64,000 bases of DNA, taken from Pinus tabuliformis. Taxonomy: Eukaryota > Streptophyta > Pinopsida > Pinales > Pinaceae. Where the stretch lies: the NCBI GenBank assembly GCA_031772625.1, contig CM062813.1, forward strand, positions 768,118,720 to 768,182,719, written 5' to 3'. The notes under the pieces were generated by a model that had not been told where the DNA came from, did no database searches, and was given only the letters and a program-made list of their open reading frames with translations. Positions within the stretch are counted from its first letter, which is position 1. Each line of letters starts with the position of its first letter. The position numbers and the translations under genes were made by a program. Shown here in pieces: positions 11,622-22,274 of the stretch.

Positions 11622-13270
11622 ATGATGATAGGAGAGACACCGTGGGAAGATTATCATCATCATTCCCACCTTCGAGATGACAGTGAAGATTATTCAAATG
11701 AACTCAATCACCCATCAATCGTTGATTTTTTGTCAAATTCTGTAAATACAATAGATTCTGAGCGAAATCTGTCTAACATAGAAGAAACCATCTCTATAAA
11801 CATTTCAACCGAACCTAATGTTGTAGAAAATATTCATGTTGGCAAATCTTGTTCTCCATCAGAACTAGAAAATTACTATGCTCTTTTTTGCGAAGTCAGA
11901 GATGTCTTTGCATGGTATTATGAGGAAATGTCAGGGATTGACTCAAGCATTGTTGAACATGAGATCAAAATGTATCCTGATGTCAAACCAGTATGACAAC
12001 GGCTTCGACCTATTCATCCAAAGAAAGCCACTGCCATTAAAGCAGAGGTTGAAAAAATTTTGCGTGCTGGCTTCATTTTCCCTGTACCTCTCACTGATTA
12101 GGTATCTAATATTGTCCCAGTGATGAAAAAACAAGGGACGATTAGAGTGTGCGTCGATTATAGGGATGTAAATCAAGCATGTCTAAAGGACAACTATCCT
12201 ACACCCTTTATCGACCAGATTATTGATGAATGTGCCAGATGTGAAATCTTTTCATTCATGGATGGATTTTCTGGCTACAATCAAATCAATATCCACCCAC
12301 AGGACCAATCAAAAACTGCATTCATATGTCCATGGGGCACATTTGCATATCACAAATTACCTTTCGGTTTGAAAACACAAGGGCTAATTTTCAGAGGGAA
12401 ATGAATTATGCTTTCCATGACATCAAACACATATTTCAACCATATCTTGATGATCTGCCTGCTCATTCGCAAAAATGGACTTATCACCCGCAAAATTTGA
12501 GAGCAATATTTTTACGGTGTCAACACTACAAAATAAGACTCAATACACACAAATGTGTGTTTTGTGTTGGCTCTGGTTGACTTCTTGGCTTTGTAGTTTC
12601 CAAAGATGGAATTCGACTAGATCCAATAAAGGTTCAGGCATTTCTTGACATGCCTCCACCTTCAAATTTGTTACAGATCCAGAAACTTCAAGGGAAGGAA
12701 AACTTTCTGAGGAGGTTCATTCCAAATTATGCTGAGCTAGCTAAAGGTTATACACATCTATTGAAGAAAGGGGTACCCTTCCATTTGGATCATGTTGTGC
12801 AAGCTTCCTTTGATGCTCTCAAAGACTCCCTAATAAAAGAATCATTAATGTATGCCCCAAACTATCAAAGATACTTTTACTTGTATCTCGTTGTTGTAGA
12901 TACAACCATCAATATGGTTTTAGTGCAAGAAGATAATGGAATTGAAAATCCTATATATTATTTGAGTCAAATCTTAACGATACAGAAAGTAAATATTCAT
13001 ATGTTGAAAAGTTAGCTTTAGCAGTCGTTCAAGCTGTGCAGAGATTTCGACATTATATTCTACTTCGTAAAACTACCATTATATCAGATTGCAACCCTAT
13101 GACATACATCTTGTCACGTCCATTGCTAGGGGGAAAATATTCTAAATGGATAGTCATTTTGCAGGAGTTTGATTTAGAATTCATCAAATCTAAATAAAAA
13201 AATATCTCTTGTCTTTGCAGAGCTACTTTGTGACCTTCCATCGTCCTCCAATGATTTAACATCAGAAGCA
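11622..13270 (+). pseudogene. Reverse transcriptase-RNase H of element A copy 2, broken
   Basis: Same domain order as in copy 1 but easier to read. RDVFAWYYEEM near 11,900, IRVCVDYRDVNQACLKDNY near 12,143, the first catalytic motif FSFMDGFSGYNQINIH near 12,248-12,293, and YLDDLPAHS near 12,440-12,468 keep all three catalytic Asp residues. A one-base indel near 12,395 moves the frame inside GLK...NYAFHDIKH. The connection (FLRRFIPNYAELAKGY, about 12,710) and the RNase H (YLYLVVVDTTINMVL, about 12,880-12,925) follow; the RNase H is split again near 12,968. Stops at about 11,994, 12,101 and 12,578 are TGA or TAG. Confidence 0.85.
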
Positions 13271-13384
13271 TCAATCTTGGATGAGTCTTTGTTTCTAATT
13301 TCGTCAAGTGATCCATGGTATGGAGATATACTGATCTATCTCCAGACCCAAGCTTTTAGGACTAACACCTCTTGCCCAAATATT

Positions 13385-14530
13385 ATCTGATCATTGGTGA
13401 TACACTTTATCGTTGTGGTGTTGATATGATTTTATAAAGGTGCCTTACACATGAGGAGGCCGAAAAAGCTTTGAATGAATGCCATTTAGGTGCTTGTGGG
13501 GGTCATTTATCTGGTTACGCAACTGCACAAAAAATCCTACAAGCTGGTTACTCTTGGCCAACTATATTCAAAGATTGCATACTTGCTGTTAGAAAGTGCC
13601 ATGCTTGTCAGATTTTTGATCGTAAAACCAGATTACCACCTGCACCACTGCATCCAGTCATTGCTATTATCCCATTTGCAAAATGGAGCATCGATTTCAT
13701 GACATGTAACCCCACTTCGGTGGGGGGCATGGGTATATTATAGTCGTTGTCGACTACTTTACCAAATGGGTCGAGGCGATGCCTACATTAAACAACAGTG
13801 GCGAAACGGCTGCTCTATTTTTTTCAGTCATGTGGTTTCTAGATTCGGTGTGCCACAAGCTATAGTCACAGATCACGAGTCGCATTTTCGCAATCACATG
13901 ATGATCAAGTTAACTACCAAATTAGAACTGTCTCATGATAGTTCTACTCCATATTATCCATAGGCTAACAGACAGGTTGAGGCAATCAACAAAGTCCTTA
14001 AACGCATGCTACAAAGAATGATTGGAGTCCATAAGCTGAATTGGCATTTAATCCTGTACTTAGCTTTGTAGGCATATTGGACCTCAATGAGAAATGCGAC
14101 TGGATTTACACCTTTTCAATTGCTGTATGGTTTGGAAGCAGTCTTACCAATTCAATGTGAAATCTCATCCCTCAAACTCGCAATTGACCTGCTAGTCGAC
14201 ACTTCTGAAGAAGAAGCTCGTTTCTTGGAATTAATCCATCTGAACAAAACCCATCGTGATGCCACATTAGCTAACGAAGCACATAAGAAACACATCAAGG
14301 CACAATATGATAGAAATATTAAGCCTCATGTCTTCTTAGAAGGTGACCTGGTCTTGCTTTACGATCAGGATTCTGACAAATTAGGAGCAGGGAAATTTGA
14401 ACCATTATGGATGGGCCCTTATATTGTTAAAAGTGTGTTGACAAAAGGAGCCTATGAGTTAGTTGATTATGACGGGATTCCACTGTTGCAACCCCAAAAC
14501 AGGTTGTATCTCAAACGTTACTATGCATGA
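13385..14530 (+). pseudogene. Integrase of element A copy 2, broken
   Basis: Complete integrase outline: zinc domain (ECHLGACGGHLSGY near 13,477, CHACQIF near 13,600), core with KWSIDFMTC (about 13,681), IVTDHESHF (about 13,861) and QVEAINKV (about 13,974), so the D-D-E residues survive. The C-terminal GPY/F-type domain follows (DLVLLYDQDSDKLGAG, WMGPYIVKSVL, to RLYLKRYYA). The true end of the frame is the TGA at 14,528-14,530, giving the last 70 or so residues missing from copy 1. Breaks: frame change near 13,735-13,765 and stops near 13,962 and 14,069. Confidence 0.85.
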
Positions 14531-14638
14531 TTAAGTGTAGTAAAACTCATTGTACATATGCTTTCATTGCATGTTTGTGTGTTAGTTGTCTTTTAGAGTT
14601 TCAATTTGGTTAGGTAATCCACTTCACATTTGTTGTAG

Positions 14639-15064
14639 ATGTCAAACTTTTCGAAACCATTTGTTGTGTATGCCAATGGAGCTAGTCATAGTACACAGAA
14701 CTTATCTTCTGCAGCCTAGGCCATCTTCGCTCCAAGCAGTGAGTTAGTGAGTTTCAGAGGGATATGTATTGGTCCATTGACAAAAAACATCGCTAAGTAT
14801 AGCACGTTGATTGAAATCCTCTCTGATGCCATTTCACATGGCATATGTCGAATCATTGTCAGGCTAGATTCATAACTTGTCATTCTACATCTCACTGACA
14901 TTTATTTCGTTCGAAACCCAACTATTCATCGCATGTTCCTAAGGGTTAGAATTTTGGAAATACATTTTGATTTCATTCAATATCAACATATTTCCAGAAA
15001 TTTAAACACATTAACCGACTCTTTAGCAAACTATGTGTTGAATAGACATTTTCAACATATGTAA
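14639..15064 (+). pseudogene. Archaeal-type RNase H (aRNH) of element A, decayed
   Basis: A 141-codon frame from ATG 14,639 to TAA 15,062-15,064 matches the extra RNase H of Tat-type elements: VVYANGAS, IFAPSSELVSFRGICIGP, IAKYSTLIEILSDA, RLDS, IHRMFLRVRILEIHFDFIQYQHI, RNLNTLTDSLANYVLNRHF. It sits about 110 bp after the integrase stop, separate from the pol frame. Two in-frame stops occur: TAG at 14,717 and TAA at 14,873, where the family has Q. Two catalytic acids are lost: N replaces D in the YxDG motif, and K replaces E in the AEY motif. Both are compatible with G-to-A changes. The RLDS Asp remains. The identification is from motif recall, with good confidence; the domain cannot be active. 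Confidence 0.75.
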
Positions 15065-15320
15065 AGAAAACATTTCACATCATCATTTGCATAGGACTTG
15101 ATCACTTAACCACAATAAAACTTCGAAAGTCAAATAAATAGCTGTCTATAAGTTTTCACAAATATTTTGTGTCCACGACAAAATTGGTCATCTTACCCCA
15201 GAAACCCAAAATGAATGCAGAAAACATCCTAAACTAGTGATTCTGATGATAACAGGTCACTATCTGTGCTATCATGCGCATGAGCCTCGTCCAATGACTC
15301 AGCACACCAGTGGTATGGTG

Positions 15321-16481
15321 CTATAGCCTCATGGGTAACTCATCAATCTGGACATCTGGAATTCCGAGAATTAAGCTCTCTACATGATCTTGCAACTGAG
15401 CCAAGGTCTCTGCTATGTCCAAATCTCTAAGGACTTCCCTCCCGACAGCTCCCTCCACTAGAACATCTGCTTCCCATGGGTGTGCCACAGGTCGAACTGG
15501 TCCAATATCTGCATACACATATGAGTTCGTTTAGTCTTGGTAACAATCAAAAAACAAAAAAAAATGGAAAACTCAAAAAGAAAAAGTGTGGTCAAATCAA
15601 TTTACCGATAGCGCTCCACTACTCCCCGATTGGTAATGCTAAATCTAGATTGCCTCGGAAATCCATCCCCACATATGGATATTCCGCAAAAGCCATCTCC
15701 TGATGGTCAAACCACTCAAAGAAGGCAGATGAAAATGAGATCTGTGACTAGCTGGCATGCCTAGCCATAAGGTCTACCCATCGTTGCATCCATGGTTCTT
15801 TCAGTCCAGGCACTCCCAGAGAAATGTTCTGTGGTTGCATGAGCGGGATTCTTTCCAAAACAAAGGAAATCAAAATGGACCCATAACCAAAATTTTTGGT
15901 CTTTCCAACCTTCACTTTGTTCAGTTGATCTTTCATAAGTCGAAGAAACGCCTCATACCAGTTGAATACCTTCGATTCCGGGCATTCCAAGGCATACTGC
16001 ATATAAGATCTGTTTGCTAAATGTAAATCCGCACTGCCAGCCAATCTAGAAAGGGTAAATAGAATAGTCCTCAAAGGTCAATCAAAAACATCTCGGATAT
16101 GAATCTTTCCATCTCTTTTGTGTTGAGATCCTTCCCGACAGAACTGGCGCATATAATCTCTCACCGATTCGCCTCCCCGAGTGAGTCCTGATAATGAAAG
16201 AGGGGCACCCTGCCTCAATAAACCAGTCAGAAAATAAATATTCTCGATGGTGATAGGAATAGCTTTACCCCTTATTTGAAACACCTGGTCAATAGGATCC
16301 CAAGCATGAACAAGATACTGCAGCAAATCCATCTGTTGTCTCATGCTGGACAAGCAGAAAAACTTTAGCAACCCACAGTTCCTTAATGCATTTACTGTGC
16401 CCTGGTCATTTAAGGCAATCATATCCTGCTCTTTGTGCTCTCGTTCTCACCATGTAATGACCATTTTGATCCAATGAATAT
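15321..16481 (-). pseudogene. Antisense, intron-containing gene remnant inside element A
   Basis: On the strand opposite gag-pol lies a gene remnant of at least two coding exons: 16,481-15,606 and 15,508-15,321. A 97-bp intron (15,605-15,509) starts GTAAAT and ends TATGCAG. Removing it joins the frames exactly, with a phase-1 split Asp codon. Exon 1 is itself preceded by a TTTGTATTTCAG acceptor, so an upstream exon is expected. The product (about 350 residues) has IPITIENIYFLTGL, FLRLMKDQLNKVKVGKTKNF and YGSILISFVLERIPLM. The style resembles plant mobile domain (PMD)-type proteins carried as extra ORFs by plant Ty3 elements, but I cannot assign it firmly. Four in-frame stops (TGA 16,449; TGA 16,080; TAG 15,750; TAG 15,621) are all readable as former CGA or CAG. 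Role unknown. Confidence 0.7.
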
Positions 16482-17070
16482 CTGAAATACAAACATTATA
16501 TAAGTTAGGATCCAACTTGGGCAAAAATTAGTTCAAAATTTGATGAAAAACAACTGTTCAAACTTGGTTTTCTATGCCCATCGCACTTAGCCCTTGAGGA
16601 CAGTGATATGCATAACAGGTTGCCTATTAGTAGCCCAGTATGCATCACACTTTTTGATAGGGACAAGGTGCGATGGTTGAAAAACGCAAATGTATTAAAC
16701 CCTAGAGGTCCAGAAAGCTGAGAAAAGTTTCCCAAAATTGAAAAAGAATGGAATAGAATTGAAGAGCATAAGGTTAGCTCCTACCTGGTCCTAACGGCAT
16801 GGGAAATGATCCACAGAATCTCTTGCAATCAACTGGTGAAGTTTAGGGGAAAAACCGCTTCAGAGCTCCAAAATCCAAAATTAGAAATGAAATGGTGAAA
16901 ATGAATTGTCAAAACTAGTTTTTATGTTTACTTTTTCATGTACATCAAGTAAATGTGAATTTTATTCATTTTTTCATCCATAAGTATGTTTTTTTAATCA
17001 TTTTTTATGGGATTTTGAGCAGGATGAACCACTGAGAACGAAATCTGATGTGCTAATGGTGAATTGAGCA
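16482..17070. other. Spacer upstream of the antisense gene
   Basis: An open stretch exists on the minus strand (16,735-16,505), but its composition and lack of recognisable motifs suggest non-coding 5' sequence or intron of the antisense gene. The acceptor at 16,482-16,484 implies that at least part of this interval is intron. The upstream exon and promoter were not identified. T-rich runs near 16,980-17,010 carry nothing else I can name. Confidence 0.4.
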
Positions 17071-17445
17071 TCTTTGACTACCAAGCAAACTTTTCATTTT
17101 CTTTTCGAGCTTTAATTTAAAAATGAACAAAAAACTAAAGAGTCCTCTTTAAACTCTTTTCAGACTCTTTAAACAAGAAAAGATAGTCGAGCACTTGTCT
17201 CTTCTGGCTCGTTAAAGTATTGGAAATGACATCCCTCTTGTATTATTTTATCCTTTTTCGAACCTGAGGGATTATTTTACAAAAAAGAACTTATGGAGTT
17301 TTATTTTTGTCTCTTTTCAAACTCTCTAAACATGAAAAGGACCGAGTTATCCTTGTTGTTAAACTCGTTAAAATAATAGCGACAAACTCGTCCATCTAGA
17401 CGAGATCGAGTTTCACCGTTGCTAGACTCGTTAAAACATCAAATA
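17071..17445 (+). repeat. Degenerate repeats shared with the element A leader
   Basis: At least three diverged copies of the motif seen in both gag leaders occur here, starting near 17,154, 17,318 and 17,380. Shared parts are ACTCTTTAAA, GAGCACTTGTC and CTCGTTAAA. The position after pol and before the polypurine tract is where Tat-type elements are known to keep variable tandem repeats. Whether these are remnants of terminal repeats or separately amplified leader motifs cannot be settled by eye. Confidence 0.5.
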
Positions 17446-17872
17446 ACGATGGGTTTACCTGAAGGGTGAATTATAGAACAAGAATATGTTATCCTCCTCA
17501 AGATTTATAAAAAATAAAGAGGTACTGGTCAGCAATGACTGGGGAAAAAGGGGAAAAAATCTTGAAAACTTATGGTAGCGAGTCACTCTTGAACATGACA
17601 CTTTCACTTCATCATTGTGATTAAATTGGGTTGGGTTATTCCGTTTGATGGTCATCATACCGTTGGTATATCACACCATCCATCACTCTTTCTTTGGGTC
17701 AAACGCTACCAATTCATCTCAGTGTCACCAATATGTTAAAGAGAAGTCATCCAGTTAAAGTCTCATCTGTTGCAATACTATAAACCTTCATTTTCATGAC
17801 CGCCATTCTTGAACCTTATGTCGTCGGTTCGTTTTCATCTCCAAAAGTCATTTGCTTCATTTCGTGTCATAG

Positions 17873-18448
17873 ATGTGGGATACATCAAGGCCCTCCTACG
17901 ATGAGTCGCTTCTTGTCGACATCATCTCATTATCCAAGAAGTTAACTTAGAAACACCCTTACAGTGCTTTGAAGCTTCCATACATTAATGGCAAGTTTCT
18001 CTCTTCTATCGACAGGCTAAGATCTGCCTTCGACCAAAATATTTTGCATGGTGTTCGACATCGAATCATTTATTCACACCACGTGAAATGTGTTGTTGTA
18101 CCTTGAGGATCATCATCATTATCGGTGATCCCTCTCACGTTTGTTAAATAGCTTACACCATTGGCTGGTAATTAGATGATGTCTCTCCATGTTCGACCTC
18201 AGAACATCTTTTCACATGGTTTGACTTGTACATTGAGTGAAGATTGAACGAGTTTGAAGACCCTGGATCTAGTTTCATCCATCCGGGCTGCGATATATTC
18301 AAGAGAAAAAGCATCAAATGTACAAAGGCTTTACACAAATGGTCATCCAATCATGGATTACAAGTCTATATCTGCAGACGACTGTCTGATCTATGTACAT
18401 GTAATGAAAGTTTATAAATTTGAGCATGGGAATGCCTCCCTCAGCTAA
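17873..18448 (+). pseudogene. Decayed plus-strand ORF of unknown function in the element A 3' region
   Basis: From ATG 17,873 to TAA 18,448 one frame of 192 codons reads through with five stops only: TAG 17,948, TGA 18,104, TAG 18,149, TAG 18,173 and TGA 18,245. All of them can be explained as single transitions. Between stops the residue composition looks coding (ESLLVDIISLSKKL, LPYINGKFLSSIDRLRSAF, LVSSIRAAIYSREKAS, DDCLIYVHVMKVYKFEHG). No family was recognised. It sits between the repeat block and the polypurine tract, so it could be a further accessory ORF of element A. Alternatively it is chance; the regular stop spectrum argues mildly for real ancestry. Confidence 0.35.
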
Positions 18449-18572
18449 TTCATGAAAAAATCATATTATCATGATGTATTGTATTGTAATTGATGCAGAT
18501 CACCTTCCAGTTCAAAACTTCCGATCCTCATGGTAAAACATTTCACCCGACATGAACATTTATGACCTCATG

Positions 18573-18586
18573 CTTTAGGGGGCAAC
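18573..18586 (+). promoter_or_regulatory. Polypurine tract before an LTR-like segment
   Basis: The sequence TTTAGGGGGCAAC directly precedes TATTATAGACATA at 18,587. This is the expected arrangement of a second-strand primer next to a 3' LTR, if the TA at 18,587 is a mutated TG. Confidence 0.5.
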
Positions 18587-19660
18587 TATTATAGACATAT
18601 TTGGGCACATCAACCCCAACTCACATGTCGATGTATTAGGGTTCATCAACCCCTAAAATAGTTGTTTTATGTCCTAAAGAAACTAAGTCATCTGAATGCC
18701 TCATTCCCCAAAAGTTCCATCTCAAGAATCATCTAGAAAGTGCCTAAAATGAATCATTGTTGAAAACCATGTGTTAGGGTGCTATGCATAGTAGGCACTA
18801 CACTGTCAAAGTGCTATGCATATAATTTTGGCCCTTTAGAAGGTGCGATGGGCGAGATAGGAAAAAATTCCAAGAGAGTTTGAGAGTTGGTTTCTCATGG
18901 AAACTTCTAGAAACTTCTCCTGTGCCACATGCCCCTCTGAGTGCGCCGAAGGATGACTAAGGGAATTAGGAAACCACCTCTAATTCCCCTCTTTCATGGA
19001 ACCAATTCCTAAAAATACAAAAGGCATTCATCATCCCCATTGATGACTCAACCTCTTGTAATCATCTATAAAAGGATCTCTCATCCAAGAGATTACAGGG
19101 ATGATGTAAGGAAGTGCTGCTAGCTTCAGTATTGAGGTGAGAGCATTGTGTTATTGTTGGTATGTTCTTGCTGATTTACAAGGTGAAGAAGGCTTGAAGC
19201 TGGGAGGATGGCGCTGGATCAGACCTCTTATGGGTTGTAATTCTCCTTGTTATCAATAAAGTTCTTCAAGATTTTTCCCAATTGATTGTGTTAATTGTAA
19301 ATGCATTCATTTTTTATCATATTTTTGATTCTATGGTGTTTATGCTGTGATGGATCATTATTCTTTGACAGGTCTTTGTTTTTGTAGCTGTGTAGGTACT
19401 CTCTGAGCGTGTTAAGTACGGGGAGGAGTTACGGGATCGGCCAAAGGAGAAGGAGATCAAGCGAGGATTCAAGCGAAAGTTACACGTTGGTATTTCATAA
19501 TCTCTCTCGTATCTGTCACTCATAGGAAAGATATTGAATTGTTTTGACTGTTGTTTCTAAGTTAGCTACCAAACCTAGAGGGCTAGCATTTCTTAGAAAT
19601 ACTAGTTTCCCCAGAAACAGGGAGATCCCCTAAATGTTGGCGGGTCTAACACTGTCAACA
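18587..19660 (+). repeat. LTR-like segment, probably the 3' LTR of element A
   Basis: The segment follows a polypurine tract and has core promoter features: TATAAAA at 19,067-19,073 and AATAAA at 19,255-19,260, about 190 bp apart as in an LTR U3-R-U5. The beginning TATTATAG would be TGTTATAG if one G-to-A change is assumed. The end is uncertain. A CTGTCAACA occurs at 19,652-19,660, followed at 19,665 by TGGTGCTAGAAGGAGGG, which resembles a primer site for tRNA-Asn. That part, however, also belongs to the inverted repeat starting at 19,618, so the true LTR end may lie earlier, near 19,300. No second copy lies in the window for comparison. Confidence 0.45.
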
Positions 19661-20755
19661 TTTTTGGTGCTAGAAGGAGGGATAGATGACAATATGAGCC
19701 CATGAAGTCTGTTTGAAATCTCCACACTAATTAATGGCTTCTCCCTAAATCACAACCTCGACATGTTTTTCTAGAACCACAAATCTGAAACATTGTAATG
19801 TAAACATATGATCTACATTTTAGAGCACCCTTAGCATATACACAATGTGCTACCCAAAATATGAAGGCCTTTTCATTTCACTTTTCCCTCACGATCTGCT
19901 AAATTTTTTTATCTCAATAACTTAACTCCAGTATTCCTTATGTGTCACAATAGATATAACACTTCACTTTTGTAACCATGTTGTGCAAGGATAAGTTGGT
20001 CGTATGAGAATATTTCGTTGCCTCATGGATTCCTTCAATAACAGAGCTTGAGAGAACACAATACTAATTTGAGTAAATGAGTCTCTTTGATAAAAATTTA
20101 GATATTTACCACGAGTATCATTCGCATGGAACGATACCATTTATACTTCTAAGAAACCTCCCCCAACACATAATGATATATTAAATTCACAGGTGAAACA
20201 CACATACCAATCAACCAACAAGAATTGTCATAAAATATGACCAAAAGCATCAGATCCAAAATATTTATGATATTACATTACTCTTCATACAATTTTATGT
20301 TAAACATTATAAGCCTTATTTTTCCTCCTCGTTCTCCACAACTTTACAAAAGGATCTTACACAATTGTCAACCATTATGTAGAACTCTTCTCTTATATTC
20401 TCATGACTGGCTTCAACTTCATAGTAAAACAAAATTATTCTTAAACCAAACTTGTAACTTAACAAAATAATATATAATGTGCATTAAGTTACAACCTCCG
20501 TAAATAATGGTGTTTTCCTTACTTCAATGCATTAGCACTTTTTGCATATATAGTAAGTATTGTTTTATTAAGAAATACCATCACTCCAATAGGTCTGACA
20601 CAAGAACAATGATGCATTTGTCATGTTTCTCTAGAGTTAGATTGTCCAATCAGAGTTGGGCAAGGATCATTGATCATGGTGGCCTTTAATGGATGGTAGT
20701 CTATAGATCCATAGAGAACAAGGTCTTCCGAGATGATCAATAGTATCAAGTGTCC
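19618..20755 (+). repeat. Left arm of a 1.14-kb inverted repeat
   Basis: Reads as the reverse complement of 29,281-30,417 with scattered differences. Matching landmarks are the GTGCTAGAAGGAGG stretch near 19,667, TTTTTCTAGAACCACAAATC near 19,768, CATAAAATATGACCAAA near 20,229, and ATCCATAGAGAACAA near 20,707. The match ends sharply at TCCTA, 20,755, where the copia RT fragment begins. Small open frames inside (20,237-20,470 and mirror 29,799-29,581) are conserved only because the repeat is conserved. It is probably terminal or leader sequence of a retroelement. Confidence 0.75.
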
Positions 20756-22169
20756 TAACGGATCGAAAGGGACAAAAACTTGTTAGATGTAAATGGGTTT
20801 ACAGAACCAAGTATGGCCCAGATGGAAAAGTTGATAAACATAAAGCTCGTCTTGTTGTTAAGGGTTTTTCACAAGTTGAAGGCATTGACTATAGTGAAAC
20901 CTTCTCCCCTATTGCTAAAATGAACTCTATCCACCTTGTTCTTTCCCTTACTACCTCTTTCAAATGGGAAGTCCATCAGATGGATGTTAAATCTACCTTC
21001 TTGCATGGATACTTGCATGAAGAAATCTATATGGAACAACCTACTGGCTTTATACAAACAGACTCCAGCCTTGTATGTCGGCTTAAGAAATCCCTTTATG
21101 GTCTCAAGAAAGCCCCTCAAGCTTGGTATGCCAAAATGGATAGCTTTCTTTTAGAAACTGGCTTTTCTAGGTGTCATTCTGACAATATTGTCTACACCAA
21201 GAAAGTGGGCAACTCTCTTTTCATTCTTGTTCTTTATGTTGATGATCTTACCCTTACTGGTAGTGATCCCAACCTTATAAACCATGTGAAGTCCAGACTT
21301 AAAAAGAAGTTTGAAATGATAGACTTAGGATACTTGCATTATTTTCTTGGTCTTCAAGTCTTGTAATCCAAGGAAGGTATTTCCCTTTCCCAGTCCAAGT
21401 ATGCTTGTGATATTCTACACCATTTTCACATGGAAAACTATAAGCCAACCCCTTCTCCCTTTCAGTCTAGAGCCAAACTTTCAGTCACTTTTACTTCCCC
21501 TAAAGTTGATGTTACCTTATACCATCAACTTGTAGGAAAAATTTTGTATCTGACCCATACTCGTCCTGACCTTTCCGTTGTTGTTGGCCTTATTGCTCAG
21601 TTTATGCAAAACCCACATGAAAGTCATTGGAAAGCAACTAAAAGAATACTTCGTTATGTTCAAGGTACAGTTCAGTTTCGGATTCATTACAGTGTAGAAG
21701 CATCTCCTCTATTGGTTGGTTTCACTGATTCTAATTGGGTGGTGGCCCTGATGATCGAAAGTCTACTATAGGTTATGTGTTCACTCTTGGTTCAGGACCT
21801 ATTACATGGGCTTGCAAGAAACAAAGTGCCATTTCTCTTTCTTCAGTAGAAGCAGAATATCGTGGTGTCGTAGAAGCTAGTAAGGAGGCCCTGTGGCTTC
21901 GTCAAATCCTATCAGAGTTTGGCTTTCAGCAGCAGCATCCGACTACACTTTGGTGTGATAATCAAAGTTCCATTCAACTATGCAAAGATCCAATCCAACA
22001 TCAACGCAGCAAACACATTGAACTGCACATGCACTTCATCAGAAAGCTCATTCATGACCATGTTCTTGAAGTGCAATATTGTTCAACAGATGATCAAGTT
22101 GCAGACATCTTTAGAAAGGCTCTCACAAAGGCGAAGTTTACTAAACTTCAATTTATGGTTGGAATTTAG
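20756..22169 (+). pseudogene. Ty1/copia reverse transcriptase-RNase H fragment, broken
   Basis: C-terminal half of a copia polyprotein. It starts at DRKGQKLVRCKWVYRTKYG, with no integrase upstream. RT motifs: ETFSPIAKM, WEVHQMDVKSTFLHGYL (first catalytic Asp), QPTGF, SLYGLKKAPQAWY, and the catalytic YVDDLTLTG near 21,237. RNase H follows: GYVFTLGSGPITWACKKQ, ISLSSVEAEYRGVVEA, WCDNQSSIQL, KHIELHMHFIR, ending QFMVGI* at 22,169. One in-frame stop (TAA 21,364-21,366) and one single-base deletion near 21,738 break the frame; otherwise it is well preserved and younger-looking than element A. The 5' half was lost at the inverted-repeat boundary. Confidence 0.92.
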
Positions 22170-22175
22170 GAAGTT

Positions 22176-22274
22176 GTCACTAAGGGGGGATAGGCTCTAG
22201 TTCCTCCTTCCTTCTCCTATTGTGTCATATTTCTACATCCTTCAATCCTATCCCAAGTTGTTCTTAAGGGGGGA
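22176..22274 (+). promoter_or_regulatory. Two polypurine tracts before the copia 3' LTR
   Basis: CTAAGGGGGGATAGG near 22,181 and CTTAAGGGGGGA at 22,263-22,274 lie between the copia stop codon and the LTR. The second abuts the LTR start TGTTAG at 22,275 and is the likely second-strand primer; the first could be a second, central-type tract. Confidence 0.65.

Larger units (their letters stand above)
7273..14458 (+). mobile_element. Tat-like Ty3/gypsy element A, tandem copy 2
   Basis: Second copy of the 7.2-kb leader-gag-pol unit, aligned with 65-7,272 over its whole length. Differences from copy 1 are mostly scattered transitions and small indels, so the duplication is not recent, or it joined two already diverged elements. 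At the junction 7,272/7,273 only about 2 bp of microhomology (GT) are visible. Unlike copy 1, copy 2 continues past the breakpoint into the real integrase end (14,530) and downstream element sequence. Sequence beyond 14,458 is single copy. Confidence 0.88.

Noticed and set aside
16505..16735. First exon of the antisense gene
   Set aside because: Open frame but no splice donor fitting the acceptor at 16,482 and no family-like residues; left as spacer.
19665..19681. A certain tRNA-Asn primer-binding site
   Set aside because: The match is good, but the stretch also lies inside the inverted repeat and can be read as internal to another LTR; kept only as a note.
20237..20470. Conserved small ORF shared with 29,799-29,581
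   Set aside because: Its conservation is explained by the inverted repeat; residue composition and the many flanking stops do not support a gene.
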